The notes beneath the pieces were generated by a model. That model saw only the letters and a list, made by a program, of their open reading frames with translations, did not search any database and was not told the DNA's origin. A stretch of DNA of 17,441 bases from Ga0077527 sp038144955 (GTDB taxonomy: Bacteria > Pseudomonadota > Gammaproteobacteria > Burkholderiales > SG8-41), in assembly GCA_038144955.1 (NCBI GenBank), contig JAYQOT010000051.1, positions 1 to 17,441 of the forward strand. Direction: 5' to 3'. The position numbers were made by a program, and so were the translations under genes. Positions 7,983 to 13,976 of this stretch are shown piece after piece (the stretch's first letter is position 1; each line of letters opens with the position of its first letter).

Positions 7983-8944
7983 GTCAGTATGCCGTCTGCC
8001 CCGGCACGCTTGAAAGCCAGCAGTGACTCCATTGCGCATGAGGTTTCATCAAGCCAGCCATTGCGCGCCGCGGCTTTGAGCATCGCGTATTCGCCGCTGA
8101 CCTGATAGGCATATGTCGGTGCCTTGTAGTGGTCCTTGATGCGGCGAATGATATCCAGATAGGGCATCCCGGGTTTGACCATGACCATGTCGGCCCCCTC
8201 CTGCAGATCAAGGCCAACTTCCCACAGCGCTTCATCGCTGTTGGCGGGATCCATCTGGTAATTTCGCTTGTCATTTTTACCCAGTTGCTTGGTCGAGCCC
8301 ACTGCATCGCGGAACGGCCCATAAAATCCTGAAGCGTATTTGGCTGAATAAGCCATGATGCGCGTGTGGATGAACCCTTTTTTGTCCAGCGCAGTGCGAA
8401 TCGCGCCAACTCGGCCATCCATCATGTCGGAAGGTGCCACGACGTCGACCCCGGCCGCGGCGCAAATGGCGGCCTGTTTTTCCAGAACCATGATCGTCTT
8501 GTCATTCAGCACGTAACCGCTGCGATCCACGACTCCATCCTGGCCGTGTGTTGTATAGGGATCAAGGGCGACGTCAGTGATGACACCCAGGTCGGGGTAA
8601 TGTTTTTTCAGTGCAGCCACGGCTCGCGGAACCAGGCCTTTGGGGTTAATGGCTTCACGACCATCTGCGGTTTTCAGCGAGCGTTCTATGGCCGGAAATA
8701 ACGCTACTGCGGGGATGCCAAGCTCGACGCAGGCCGATAGGTGTTTGATCAGCTTGTCGATGGTATAGCGACGCACACCGGGCATTGAATCCACTGCTTC
8801 GGTGCGGTTTTTCCCGTCAATGATGAATACCGGATAGATAAGGTCATCGGTAGACAGCCGGTTTTCGCGCATCAGACGCCGTGAAAATTCATTCTTGCGC
8901 ATCCGGCGCATGCGGACTGAGGGATACCGACCGAGTGGAAGCAT
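7934..8944 (-). CDS. hemB: Delta-aminolevulinic acid dehydratase (porphobilinogen synthase) HemB
   Basis: HemB condenses two 5-aminolevulinate molecules into porphobilinogen in the cytoplasm, an early step of haem biosynthesis. It has 336 residues. The two active-site lysines are Lys202 (MAYSAKYASGFYGPF; by family alignment one contact Lys) and Lys257 (VMVKPGMPYLDI; the Schiff-base Lys). The metal loop reads DVALDPYTTHGQDGVVD (124-140) and lacks the cysteines of zinc-type enzymes such as E. coli HemB; it resembles the magnesium-type Pseudomonas enzyme. The N-terminus RYPSVRMRRMRKNEFSRRL fits the arm of that type, supporting the start at 8944 although no strong Shine-Dalgarno is visible. The 3' end overlaps the preceding convergent gene. 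Confidence 0.97.
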   Translation of the reverse strand: MLPLGRYPSVRMRRMRKNEFSRRLMRENRLSTDDLIYPVFIIDGKNRTEAVDSMPGVRRYTIDKLIKHLSACVELGIPAVALFPAIERSLKTADGREAINPKGLVPRAVAALKKHYPDLGVITDVALDPYTTHGQDGVVDRSGYVLNDKTIMVLEKQAAICAAAGVDVVAPSDMMDGRVGAIRTALDKKGFIHTRIMAYSAKYASGFYGPFRDAVGSTKQLGKNDKRNYQMDPANSDEALWEVGLDLQEGADMVMVKPGMPYLDIIRRIKDHYKAPTYAYQVSGEYAMLKAAARNGWLDETSCAMESLLAFKRAGADGILTYFALDAARWIREASS

Positions 8945-8994
8945 GGTTCTAAGGCCTTGGAATTGCGGAAAGATTTCGAAAACCCGCGGAAGCG

Positions 8995-9022
8995 GGAACT
9001 TCTGCTGATTATAGTCGTCTCA
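8995..9022 (+). promoter_or_regulatory. Candidate sigma-E (RpoE/AlgU)-type promoter for the small RNA
   Basis: GGAACTT (8995-9001) is followed after 15 bases by GTCTCA (9017-9022). The first element equals the extracytoplasmic-stress sigma-E -35 consensus and the second fits the GTCnnA form of the -10. Transcription would start near 9028-9030. Match judged by eye. Confidence 0.45.
9008..9013 (-). promoter_or_regulatory. Candidate -10 element of the hemB promoter
   Basis: On the minus strand a perfect TATAAT occurs here, giving a start site near 9001 and a leader of about 57 bases for hemB. No convincing -35 is found 16-19 bases upstream. The leader contains a small hairpin CCCGC-TTCC-GCGGG (8983-8996). 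The hexamer lies in the spacer of the opposing sigma-E-like promoter. Confidence 0.4.
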
Positions 9023-9070
9023 TGTTGCAGATAGCTTAGGCTGTCTCCCGCTTCTCCTCCCTGAGCGGGC

Positions 9071-9096
9071 GCCTTAATCCTAATTAAGGCTTTTTT
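9071..9096 (+). terminator. Intrinsic terminator, first of a tandem pair
   Basis: Perfect 8-base stem GCCTTAAT/ATTAAGGC with a CCTA loop, followed directly by TTTTTT (9091-9096). The stem is AU-rich at the top and GC-rich at the base. It is oriented for plus-strand transcription; the minus strand has no T-tract after the stem. Confidence 0.6.
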
Positions 9097-9098
9097 GG

Positions 9099-9132
9099 CC
9101 CCCGGTTTACTCCCCTTTACCGGGGGTTTTTT
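9099..9132 (+). terminator. Intrinsic terminator, second of a tandem pair
   Basis: Perfect 8-base GC-rich stem CCCCCGGT/ACCGGGGG with a 12-base C-rich loop, followed by TTTTTT (9127-9132). The T-tract overlaps the stop codon of engB, which is read from the other strand. In layout it resembles the 3' end of Spot 42. Confidence 0.7.
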
Positions 9133-9724
9133 ATTGTTGTAACCGTTTTGCGATGACGGCCTGCGCTTCGCGCACCCCGGTTTTGCGCAACCCGGAGAAA
9201 AGCTGCACCGTGGATTCGACCGGGTGGCGCGCCAGATCGGCGGTGGCCTGCTTCAATGCCACTTCGGCCTGCTGGCGGGTCAGTTTGTCGGCCTTGGCCA
9301 GCAATACATGCACGGGTTTTCCTGTGGGCACGAGCCACTCGAGCAGATAATGATCCAGGGGTGTGATCCCCTGACGACAATCCGCAACAATAATCAACAA
9401 TTTCAATGAGTTACGATCTTTGATGTAAGTGCTTATTAACTCGCTCCAGCGCTCCTGTTCCCGACCGGGGACTGCCGCGTAACCATAGCCCGGCAGATCC
9501 ACCAGAAAACACTGCTTGCCCATGTCGAAAAAATTCAGCGCCTGCGTGCGCCCCGGGGTCTTGCTGACAAAAGCCAGCTTTTTGCGATTGGCCAAGGCGT
9601 TGATGGCCGTAGATTTGCCGGCATTCGAGCGGCCGGCGAAGGCGACTTCCATCCCTCGGTCCGGTGGCATATCGGCCAGGTTGTGCACGGCATAACGGAA
9701 CTGCAAGTCGGAAAACAGGGACAA
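9131..9724 (-). CDS. engB: Ribosome biogenesis GTPase EngB (YihA/YsxC)
   Basis: EngB is an essential GTPase acting in assembly of the large ribosomal subunit. It has 197 residues, normal for the family. Motifs: G1 GRSNAGKS (31-38), G2 Thr in TPGRTQ (56-61), G3 DLPGYGYA (76-83), G4 LLAKADK (141-147, where many homologues have TKADK), and G5 SGLRKTG (177-183). The start is TTG at 9724, supported by an AAGGAG eight bases upstream (9733-9738 on the plus strand); the next Met is at residue 19, too close to G1. The stop codon overlaps the T-tract of the convergent small-RNA terminator. The gene is divergent from cytochrome c4, as in Pseudomonas. Confidence 0.96.
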   Translation of the reverse strand: MSLFSDLQFRYAVHNLADMPPDRGMEVAFAGRSNAGKSTAINALANRKKLAFVSKTPGRTQALNFFDMGKQCFLVDLPGYGYAAVPGREQERWSELISTYIKDRNSLKLLIIVADCRQGITPLDHYLLEWLVPTGKPVHVLLAKADKLTRQQAEVALKQATADLARHPVESTVQLFSGLRKTGVREAQAVIAKRLQQ

Positions 9725-9811
9725 CGCGAATGCTCCTTGTGGGTGGGGAAGCGAGGGGGAATGCTATAGAATACAAGCCTTTTTTACCGACCGTATGATC
9801 AAGGAGCAGGC

Positions 9812-10462
9812 ATGGATTTGCGCCGCGTGACAAATTGGCGATTGTGGATACTGGTGACCGGCGCGCTGATGGCGCAGCCCGTGCTCGCCCAGGGCGTGAT
9901 CAAGGGAGATGCCGCCAAGGCGCAACAGATCGTGACCACGGTGTGTGCTGCGTGCCATGGTACCGATGGCAACAGTGCCATTCCGGTCAACCCGAGTCTG
10001 GCTGGACAGCATCAGGAATATACCTACAAACAGCTGGCAAATTTCAAGGCGCAGGGTGGCAAACCGGCAGAACGTGCCAACGCGGTCATGGGTGGAATGG
10101 TGGCCAACCTGTCCGAAGATGACATGAAAAACCTCGCCACCTACTTTGCGGTCCAGAAAGTCAAACCGCGGGCTGCTCGCGACGAAAAGCTGGTCAAGCA
10201 GGGCGAAGCCATTTATCGCGGTGGAATCGCGGCGAAAGGTGTGCCTGCCTGTGCCGCCTGTCATGCACCGAACGGCGCAGGCATGCCCGCGCAGTTTCCG
10301 CGCCTGGCCGGCCAGCACGCGGATTACACGGTTGCACAGTTGAAGGCGTTCCGCGGCGGTCAGCGTGCCAATGACCCTGCGCAGATGATGCGGGGTGCGG
10401 CTGCAAAAATGAGCGACCAGGAAATCACCGCGGTGGCGGAGTACATTTCCGGCCTGCGCTGA
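9812..10462 (+). CDS. Dihaem cytochrome c4
   Basis: A periplasmic, often membrane-associated, dihaem electron carrier that in this family feeds terminal oxidases. It has 216 residues. A Sec signal peptide ends at VLA-QG (about 26/27). Two homologous class I cytochrome domains each carry CAACH (45-49 and 147-151). Candidate axial methionines are Met93 or Met96 (AVMGGMVANLS) and one of Met192, Met193 or Met200 (QMMRGAAAKMS). Both halves share PSLAGQH/PRLAGQH followed by Y and QL, the expected internal duplication. AAGGAG (9801-9806) precedes the ATG by five bases. The 87-base divergent spacer to engB contains TATAGAAT but no convincing -35. A bidirectional terminator follows. Confidence 0.95.
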   Translation: MDLRRVTNWRLWILVTGALMAQPVLAQGVIKGDAAKAQQIVTTVCAACHGTDGNSAIPVNPSLAGQHQEYTYKQLANFKAQGGKPAERANAVMGGMVANLSEDDMKNLATYFAVQKVKPRAARDEKLVKQGEAIYRGGIAAKGVPACAACHAPNGAGMPAQFPRLAGQHADYTVAQLKAFRGGQRANDPAQMMRGAAAKMSDQEITAVAEYISGLR

Positions 10463-10480
10463 GTTTCCGCCTAGTCCAAA

Positions 10481-10511
10481 CAAAAAAGGAAGCCCTTGGC
10501 TTCCTTTTTTG
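10481..10511. terminator. Bidirectional intrinsic terminator between cytochrome c4 and GDPD
   Basis: A near-perfect inverted repeat: C AAAAAA GGAAGCC, loop CTT, GGCTTCC TTTTTT G. On either strand the GC-rich stem is followed by six T, so it can end both the cytochrome c4 transcript and the convergent phosphodiesterase transcript. Confidence 0.9.
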
Positions 10512-10526
10512 TTGATGTCCATTTCG

Positions 10527-11546
10527 TCAGGGATTTACCGGTGTTGCTGCCGGCAGAGCAATGCCGCGGGCAACAGCCATTTTGCGTATCAGATCCGGGT
10601 AATCCGAAATGATGCCGTCGACGCCGAAATCGAGCATCCGCGCCGCGTCAGTTTCGCTGTTGACCGTCCATACCACCACTTTAAGTCCGGCCAGTTGCGC
10701 CTCGCGGACTGAATCCCGGGTGACTTCGCCGAAATAAGGCGACCATACTTTTCCGCCTGCTGCCTTGACCATCAGCGCGACCGAATTGTAACGGCTGAAA
10801 TGCATCCCTGCGGTCCACGGGGATGAGGGTTCGCCGGTGCGGATATTGTCCTGCCACACCTGCTGTGCGGAAAGATAGACGGTGGCAATCTGCGGCGCCT
10901 CCCTCTGCACGACCAGCAGGGTTCGCCAGTCGAATGACTGGATGGTTACGCGGGATTCCAGTTTTTGTTCTCGAACCAGATCGATCAACGCCCTGGCAAA
11001 GTCTTCCGGCGGCAGCGTCCTTTGCGGATGTTCTGGAGAAATCTTGGTTTCGATATTGAAGCGAACGATTGTATTGCCTGTGCGGCGCGCCAAAGCGAAC
11101 ACGTCGCTCAATCGCGGCATGCGAGTTCCGTCCACAGGTTGCTGCCGGGGAAAACGACTTGCATATCCCGATTTCGGGTCGATGCGTCCCACGTCGTACT
11201 GTTGCAGTTCAGCCCAGGTCAGGTCGTGGATCGCGATGTCCTTGCGCTTGATCCATTGTCCACTGGCATCTCGGGTGATATCCGGATTGAGTGTAGCGTC
11301 GTGACTGACCACGACCACCCCGTCGCGGGTCACTGCGGTATCGAGTTCCAGCGTGGTAACGCCGATTTCCAGTGCTTTCGCGAATGCCGGCAGCGTGTTC
11401 TCGGGAAGCAGACCGCGGGCTCCGCGGTGGCCCTGCAGGTCTAAAGCCGGCGCTGCGCTGCTGATTATCATCAGGATTGCAGCGACATACCGGCGAGCAT
11501 GGCGGAAGATTATTCCCCGGCGGCAAGAAAAGAAGTCAGCCGCCAT
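10527..11546 (-). CDS. Exported glycerophosphodiester phosphodiesterase (start uncertain)
   Basis: This GDPD-family enzyme hydrolyses glycerophosphodiesters to glycerol-3-phosphate and an alcohol, probably in the periplasm. From the chosen ATG it has 339 residues. The signature is complete: GHRGARG with His40 and Arg41, PENT (Glu49), ELD (Glu67, Asp69) and SHD (His82), ending with the barrel strand GVDGIISDYPDLI. The chosen start gives a long basic N-terminus and hydrophobic stretch (YVAAILMIISSAAPA) that fits a signal peptide. No start has a good Shine-Dalgarno. An ATG at 11471 gives a shorter form, and ATGs at 11570 and 11648 extend it but would overlap the neighbouring gene fragment far more. 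The GlpQ/UgpQ subtype is not resolved. Confidence 0.9.
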   Translation of the reverse strand: MAADFFSCRRGIIFRHARRYVAAILMIISSAAPALDLQGHRGARGLLPENTLPAFAKALEIGVTTLELDTAVTRDGVVVVSHDATLNPDITRDASGQWIKRKDIAIHDLTWAELQQYDVGRIDPKSGYASRFPRQQPVDGTRMPRLSDVFALARRTGNTIVRFNIETKISPEHPQRTLPPEDFARALIDLVREQKLESRVTIQSFDWRTLLVVQREAPQIATVYLSAQQVWQDNIRTGEPSSPWTAGMHFSRYNSVALMVKAAGGKVWSPYFGEVTRDSVREAQLAGLKVVVWTVNSETDAARMLDFGVDGIISDYPDLIRKMAVARGIALPAATPVNP

Positions 11547-11686
11547 CCTGCTTCGCTTCGGCGAAAACATGCCAGATGTTCGATTGGACTGCGGATGTGC
11601 TCCTCGGGAATAAAGCCGTCGCGGGCATCCACGTTGATTTTCACCCACTTCTGTTTGACTTCCGGGTCGGTGTCGGCGACTTCCCA
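11510..11686 (-). CDS. 3' end of an unidentified gene truncated by the assembly gap
   Basis: An open frame comes out of the N run and ends at TAA (11510-11512), leaving 58 visible codons. The peptide begins WEVADTDPEVKQKWVKI, continues through RDGFIPEEHIRSPIEHLACF and ends GWRLTSFLAAGE. The pattern of a WVKI strand, a GFIPEEHIRSPI turn and a final Trp-Arg/Lys-x-Thr-x-Phe strand recalls the C-terminus of small exported proteins with a bacterial SH3-like domain; I put this at low certainty. It overlaps the start region of the GDPD gene by about 37 bases in another frame, suggesting the two are co-transcribed. The 5' part is in the gap. Confidence 0.6.
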   Translation of the reverse strand, partial: WEVADTDPEVKQKWVKINVDARDGFIPEEHIRSPIEHLACFRRSEAGWRLTSFLAAGE

Positions 11687-12256
11687 NNNNNNNNNNNNNN
11701 NNNNNNNNNNNNNNNNNNNNNNNNNNNNNNNNNNNNNNNNNNNNNNNNNNNNNNNNNNNNNNNNNNNNNNNNNNNNNNNNNNNNNNNNNNNNNNNNNNNN
11801 NNNNNNNNNNNNNNNNNNNNNNNNNNNNNNNNNNNNNNNNNNNNNNNNNNNNNNNNNNNNNNNNNNNNNNNNNNNNNNNNNNNNNNNNNNNNNNNNNNNN
11901 NNNNNNNNNNNNNNNNNNNNNNNNNNNNNNNNNNNNNNNNNNNNNNNNNNNNNNNNNNNNNNNNNNNNNNNNNNNNNNNNNNNNNNNNNNNNNNNNNNNN
12001 NNNNNNNNNNNNNNNNNNNNNNNNNNNNNNNNNNNNNNNNNNNNNNNNNNNNNNNNNNNNNNNNNNNNNNNNNNNNNNNNNNNNNNNNNNNNNNNNNNNN
12101 NNNNNNNNNNNNNNNNNNNNNNNNNNNNNNNNNNNNNNNNNNNNNNNNNNNNNNNNNNNNNNNNNNNNNNNNNNNNNNNNNNNNNNNNNNNNNNNNNNNN
12201 NNNNNNNNNNNNNNNNNNNNNNNNNNNNNNNNNNNNNNNNNNNNNNNNNNNNNNNN
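11687..12256. other. Assembly gap (570 N)
   Basis: A run of undetermined bases. Its true length is unknown. It should contain the 5' part of the gene ending at 11510 and the last residues and stop of the crotonase gene; whether another gene lies inside cannot be seen. Confidence 1.
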
Positions 12257-13023
12257 AAGGCCTGCAGCGCTTCCTGGTGATCTTCTGTCTTGTGGCAGAT
12301 GGCCTGGAATGCCGAGCAGGCGTCGAGGTGTTCTTCGAGATTCTGCCGCTGGGCGAGTTTCAGCAGCCGCTTGGCGTAGCGTATCGCTTGCGGCGGTTTG
12401 GCGGCGATTTTGCCGGCGAGCTTCTTGGCTGTCGCCAGCAGTTCATCTGGCGCGGTGACTTCGAGCAGGATGCCCAGTTCTTTGGCTTCATCGGCCTTGA
12501 TGATGCGCCCGGTCAGGGTCAATTCGGCCGCGCGCTGGTGGCCGAGCAGGCGATTGAGAAACCAGGCACCGCCATCACCGGGGATGATGCCGAGATTTAC
12601 GAAGGTTTCGCCGAACTGCGCCTCGGTGGAGCCGATACGGATGTCGCACATATTGGCGAGGTCGAAACCGGCGCCGATGGCGGGACCGTTGACGGCTGCA
12701 ATCACCGGGATCTCGGCATCCTGCAGTGCCAGCGGGATGCGCTGGATTCCGAGACGGTAATTGCGCTGCAATTCATGCGGCGGCGCTTTGGCGCGCTCGC
12801 TCATGGTCTTGATGTTGCCACCGGCAGAAAAAGCGCTTCCGGCGCCGGTGATGATCAGCACCGAAACATCGATGCAGCCGTTGGCCCATTGCAGGGTGTT
12901 GACGACATCGGATACCAGCTCGGTGCCGGTAAGCGCATTGCGCACCTCGTCGCGGTTGAAGGTCAGAACGGCGATGCGCCCGTCGATTTCGAGGCGGGCA
13001 TCTGTCAGTTTGGGCAGGTTCAT
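12257..13023 (-). CDS. Enoyl-CoA hydratase/isomerase (crotonase) family protein, 3' end in gap
   Basis: 255 residues are visible; crotonases are about 260, so only the tail is lost. Crotonase fold marks: the first oxyanion-hole segment FSAGGNIKTM (65-74), the second NGPAIGAGFDLANMCDIR (112-129) and IIPGDGGAWFLNRLLG (146-161), then the C-terminal helices with AIRYAKRLLK. The two glutamates of classical hydratase (Glu144 and Glu164 in the rat enzyme) correspond by my alignment to Asp121 and Phe141, so simple enoyl-CoA hydration is not assured. It acts on a CoA thioester, substrate unknown. It lies 37 bases downstream of the GntR gene on the same strand and probably shares its transcript. No strong Shine-Dalgarno precedes the ATG. 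Confidence 0.9.
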
Positions 13024-13060
13024 GTCGGTAGATTCCGGAGGTCAAGCAAAGGGCGCTAGT

Positions 13061-13864
13061 TTACCCAACGCGCAGCAATCCGGCTGGTGGCCGGGGGGTA
13101 GTGGATAAGGCTGAGGCCTTGGCGTCAGCCGCGGCTTTTTGCCGCAGTAGTTGCTCGATCGCGGCATCGCGGGAGTCGCTGACGCGCTGGCGTGCGATGC
13201 GTTCCGCTGCGTCGCCGTCGGCATCGCGGATGGCATGCAGCAGGCGCTGCCAGTTCTGTGCCGATTGCTGCCGGCGCTGCGGCGTTGATAGTCCCAGCCG
13301 GGTGTAGCGCACGGTTTGCACGGCCAGTGAACCGAGTATGGTCTGCAGGCGGCGGTTGCCGGCGGCCTGGGTCAGCAGGCGGTTGAGTTTAAGCACGATG
13401 TCGATGTATTCGTCACCCGGTCCCGGGGCGGTAGCAGCCTGGGCGAGCCGGTTGATGCCATCCTCCAGCGCCGGCAGCAGTTGTTCGCGATGCGGGCTTT
13501 CTGCGATGGTGCGGTCGCGCAAACCGTTGAGCATGGCGCGGATGTCGAAGATCTCGTTGACTTCGGCGATGGTCGGATTGGTGACCTGGGCGCCGCGGCG
13601 CGCGAGGATGATCACCAGCCCGTCCTTTTCCAGCAACCGCAGCGCCTCACGCACCGGGCCGCGGCTGACTTCAAACTCGACGGCAACCGCCTGTTCCATG
13701 ATGCGCTGCCCCGGCGTGTAGGCGCCGGAAACGATGCGCTCGGACAGCCGCGCGGCAATCTGTTCCGGCAGTGACTGGGTCAGCGGGGATGCCGTGCCCG
13801 GCCACACGGACAAATCGGCAGGCAAGGCAGTGCTCGGCGGGATGGTGGGTGCAGCAGTGGCCAT
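13061..13864 (-). CDS. GntR-family transcriptional regulator, FCD (FadR) subfamily
   Basis: From the ATG at 13864 it has 267 residues. An Ala/Pro-rich leader is followed by a winged helix-turn-helix (about 35-93) with GAYTPGQRIMEQAVAVEF and VSRGPVREALRLLEKDGLV, the standard GntR signature. An FCD ligand-binding domain (about 100-235) follows with FDIRAMLNGL and LTQAAGNRRL. The His residues that bind metal in many FCD domains appear to be absent (Asn, Trp and Arg at those places). A longer reading from 13921 would run across the divergent promoter, so 13864 is preferred. It is divergent from the biotin carrier/carboxyltransferase genes and probably controls them, with an acyl-CoA or organic acid as ligand; that role is inferred from position. 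Confidence 0.92.
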   Translation of the reverse strand: MATAAPTIPPSTALPADLSVWPGTASPLTQSLPEQIAARLSERIVSGAYTPGQRIMEQAVAVEFEVSRGPVREALRLLEKDGLVIILARRGAQVTNPTIAEVNEIFDIRAMLNGLRDRTIAESPHREQLLPALEDGINRLAQAATAPGPGDEYIDIVLKLNRLLTQAAGNRRLQTILGSLAVQTVRYTRLGLSTPQRRQQSAQNWQRLLHAIRDADGDAAERIARQRVSDSRDAAIEQLLRQKAAADAKASALSTTPRPPAGLLRVG

Positions 13865-13874
13865 GTCGAACGCC

Positions 13875-13903
13875 ACATTACGAGCTATTTGTATGATTGT
13901 CAA
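13875..13903 (-). promoter_or_regulatory. Candidate promoter of the GntR-crotonase genes
   Basis: On the minus strand TTGACA (13898-13903) is followed after 17 bases by TAATGT (13875-13880), a weak -10. The start site would be very close to the ATG at 13864, giving a leader of only a few bases. Its -35 hexamer is one half of the central inverted repeat. Confidence 0.35.
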
Positions 13904-13922
13904 CAATCTTCTTGACAACAAT
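13895..13922. promoter_or_regulatory. Putative operator: nested inverted repeats
   Basis: TTGTCAA (13897-13903) and TTGACAA (13912-13918) form an inverted repeat with an 8-base spacer. Nested within it is the palindrome GATTGT-CA-ACAATC (13895-13908). TTGT..ACAA half-sites of this kind are common for FCD/GntR regulators. The repeat coincides with both divergent -35 hexamers, so a bound regulator would block both promoters. Confidence 0.55.
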
Positions 13923-13940
13923 TGGTGTCCAGACTAGCAT
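13912..13940 (+). promoter_or_regulatory. Sigma-70 promoter of the biotin carrier-carboxyltransferase genes
   Basis: A perfect TTGACA (13912-13917), a 17-base spacer and TAGCAT (13935-13940, four of six consensus) lie upstream of the carrier gene. The start site would be near 13947, with a leader of about 30 bases containing GAGGAG (13965-13970). Confidence 0.6.
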
Positions 13941-13976
13941 CCAGCGAGCATTTCAGGCTTAAACGAGGAGTTATTG

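Larger units (their letters stand above)
9029..9132 (+). ncRNA. Probable trans-acting small RNA, ErsA/Spot 42-like in position
   Basis: A transcript from about 9029 would be roughly 100 bases with three stem-loops. Hairpin A is CCCGCT/AGCGGG (9047-9052 with 9064-9069) with an 11-base loop TCTCCTCCCTG that is complementary to Shine-Dalgarno sequences. Hairpin B is GCCTTAAT/ATTAAGGC (9071-9078 with 9083-9090) followed by six T. Hairpin C is CCCCCGGT/ACCGGGGG (9099-9106 with 9119-9126), loop TTACTCCCCTTT, followed by six T. Both T-tracts serve only plus-strand transcription, while both flanking genes are on the minus strand, so the terminators need another transcript. Known context: Spot 42 (E. 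coli) and ErsA (Pseudomonas) lie convergent to engB at the same place, and ErsA is driven by the sigma-E homologue AlgU. The exact 5' end and homology are inference. A shorter form ending at hairpin B (about 68 bases) is possible. Confidence 0.55.

Noticed and set aside
9099..9126. Terminator for engB on the minus strand
   Set aside because: On the minus strand the stem is followed by CCAAAAAAG rather than a T-tract, so it is not an intrinsic terminator in that direction.
9765..9772. TATAGAAT as a -10 element for cytochrome c4
   Set aside because: No acceptable -35 lies 16-19 bases upstream, so I did not list a promoter, although transcription from here is possible.
9764..10522. Minus-strand open frame (252 codons) over cytochrome c4
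   Set aside because: The plus strand encodes an intact cytochrome with two CAACH motifs, signal peptide and Shine-Dalgarno; the antisense frame has none of these features.
11641..13023. A single 460-codon minus-strand gene across the gap
   Set aside because: The middle is undetermined sequence and the tail after the gap is in a different frame from the plausible gene ending at 11510; crotonases end at about 260 residues.
12277..13059. Plus-strand open frame (260 codons) opposite the crotonase
   Set aside because: Antisense shadow; the minus strand has clear crotonase oxyanion-hole motifs.
13865..13921. Longer N-terminus for the GntR regulator starting at 13921
   Set aside because: It would run through the divergent promoter and operator, and has no ribosome-binding site; the family signature begins well after the ATG at 13864.
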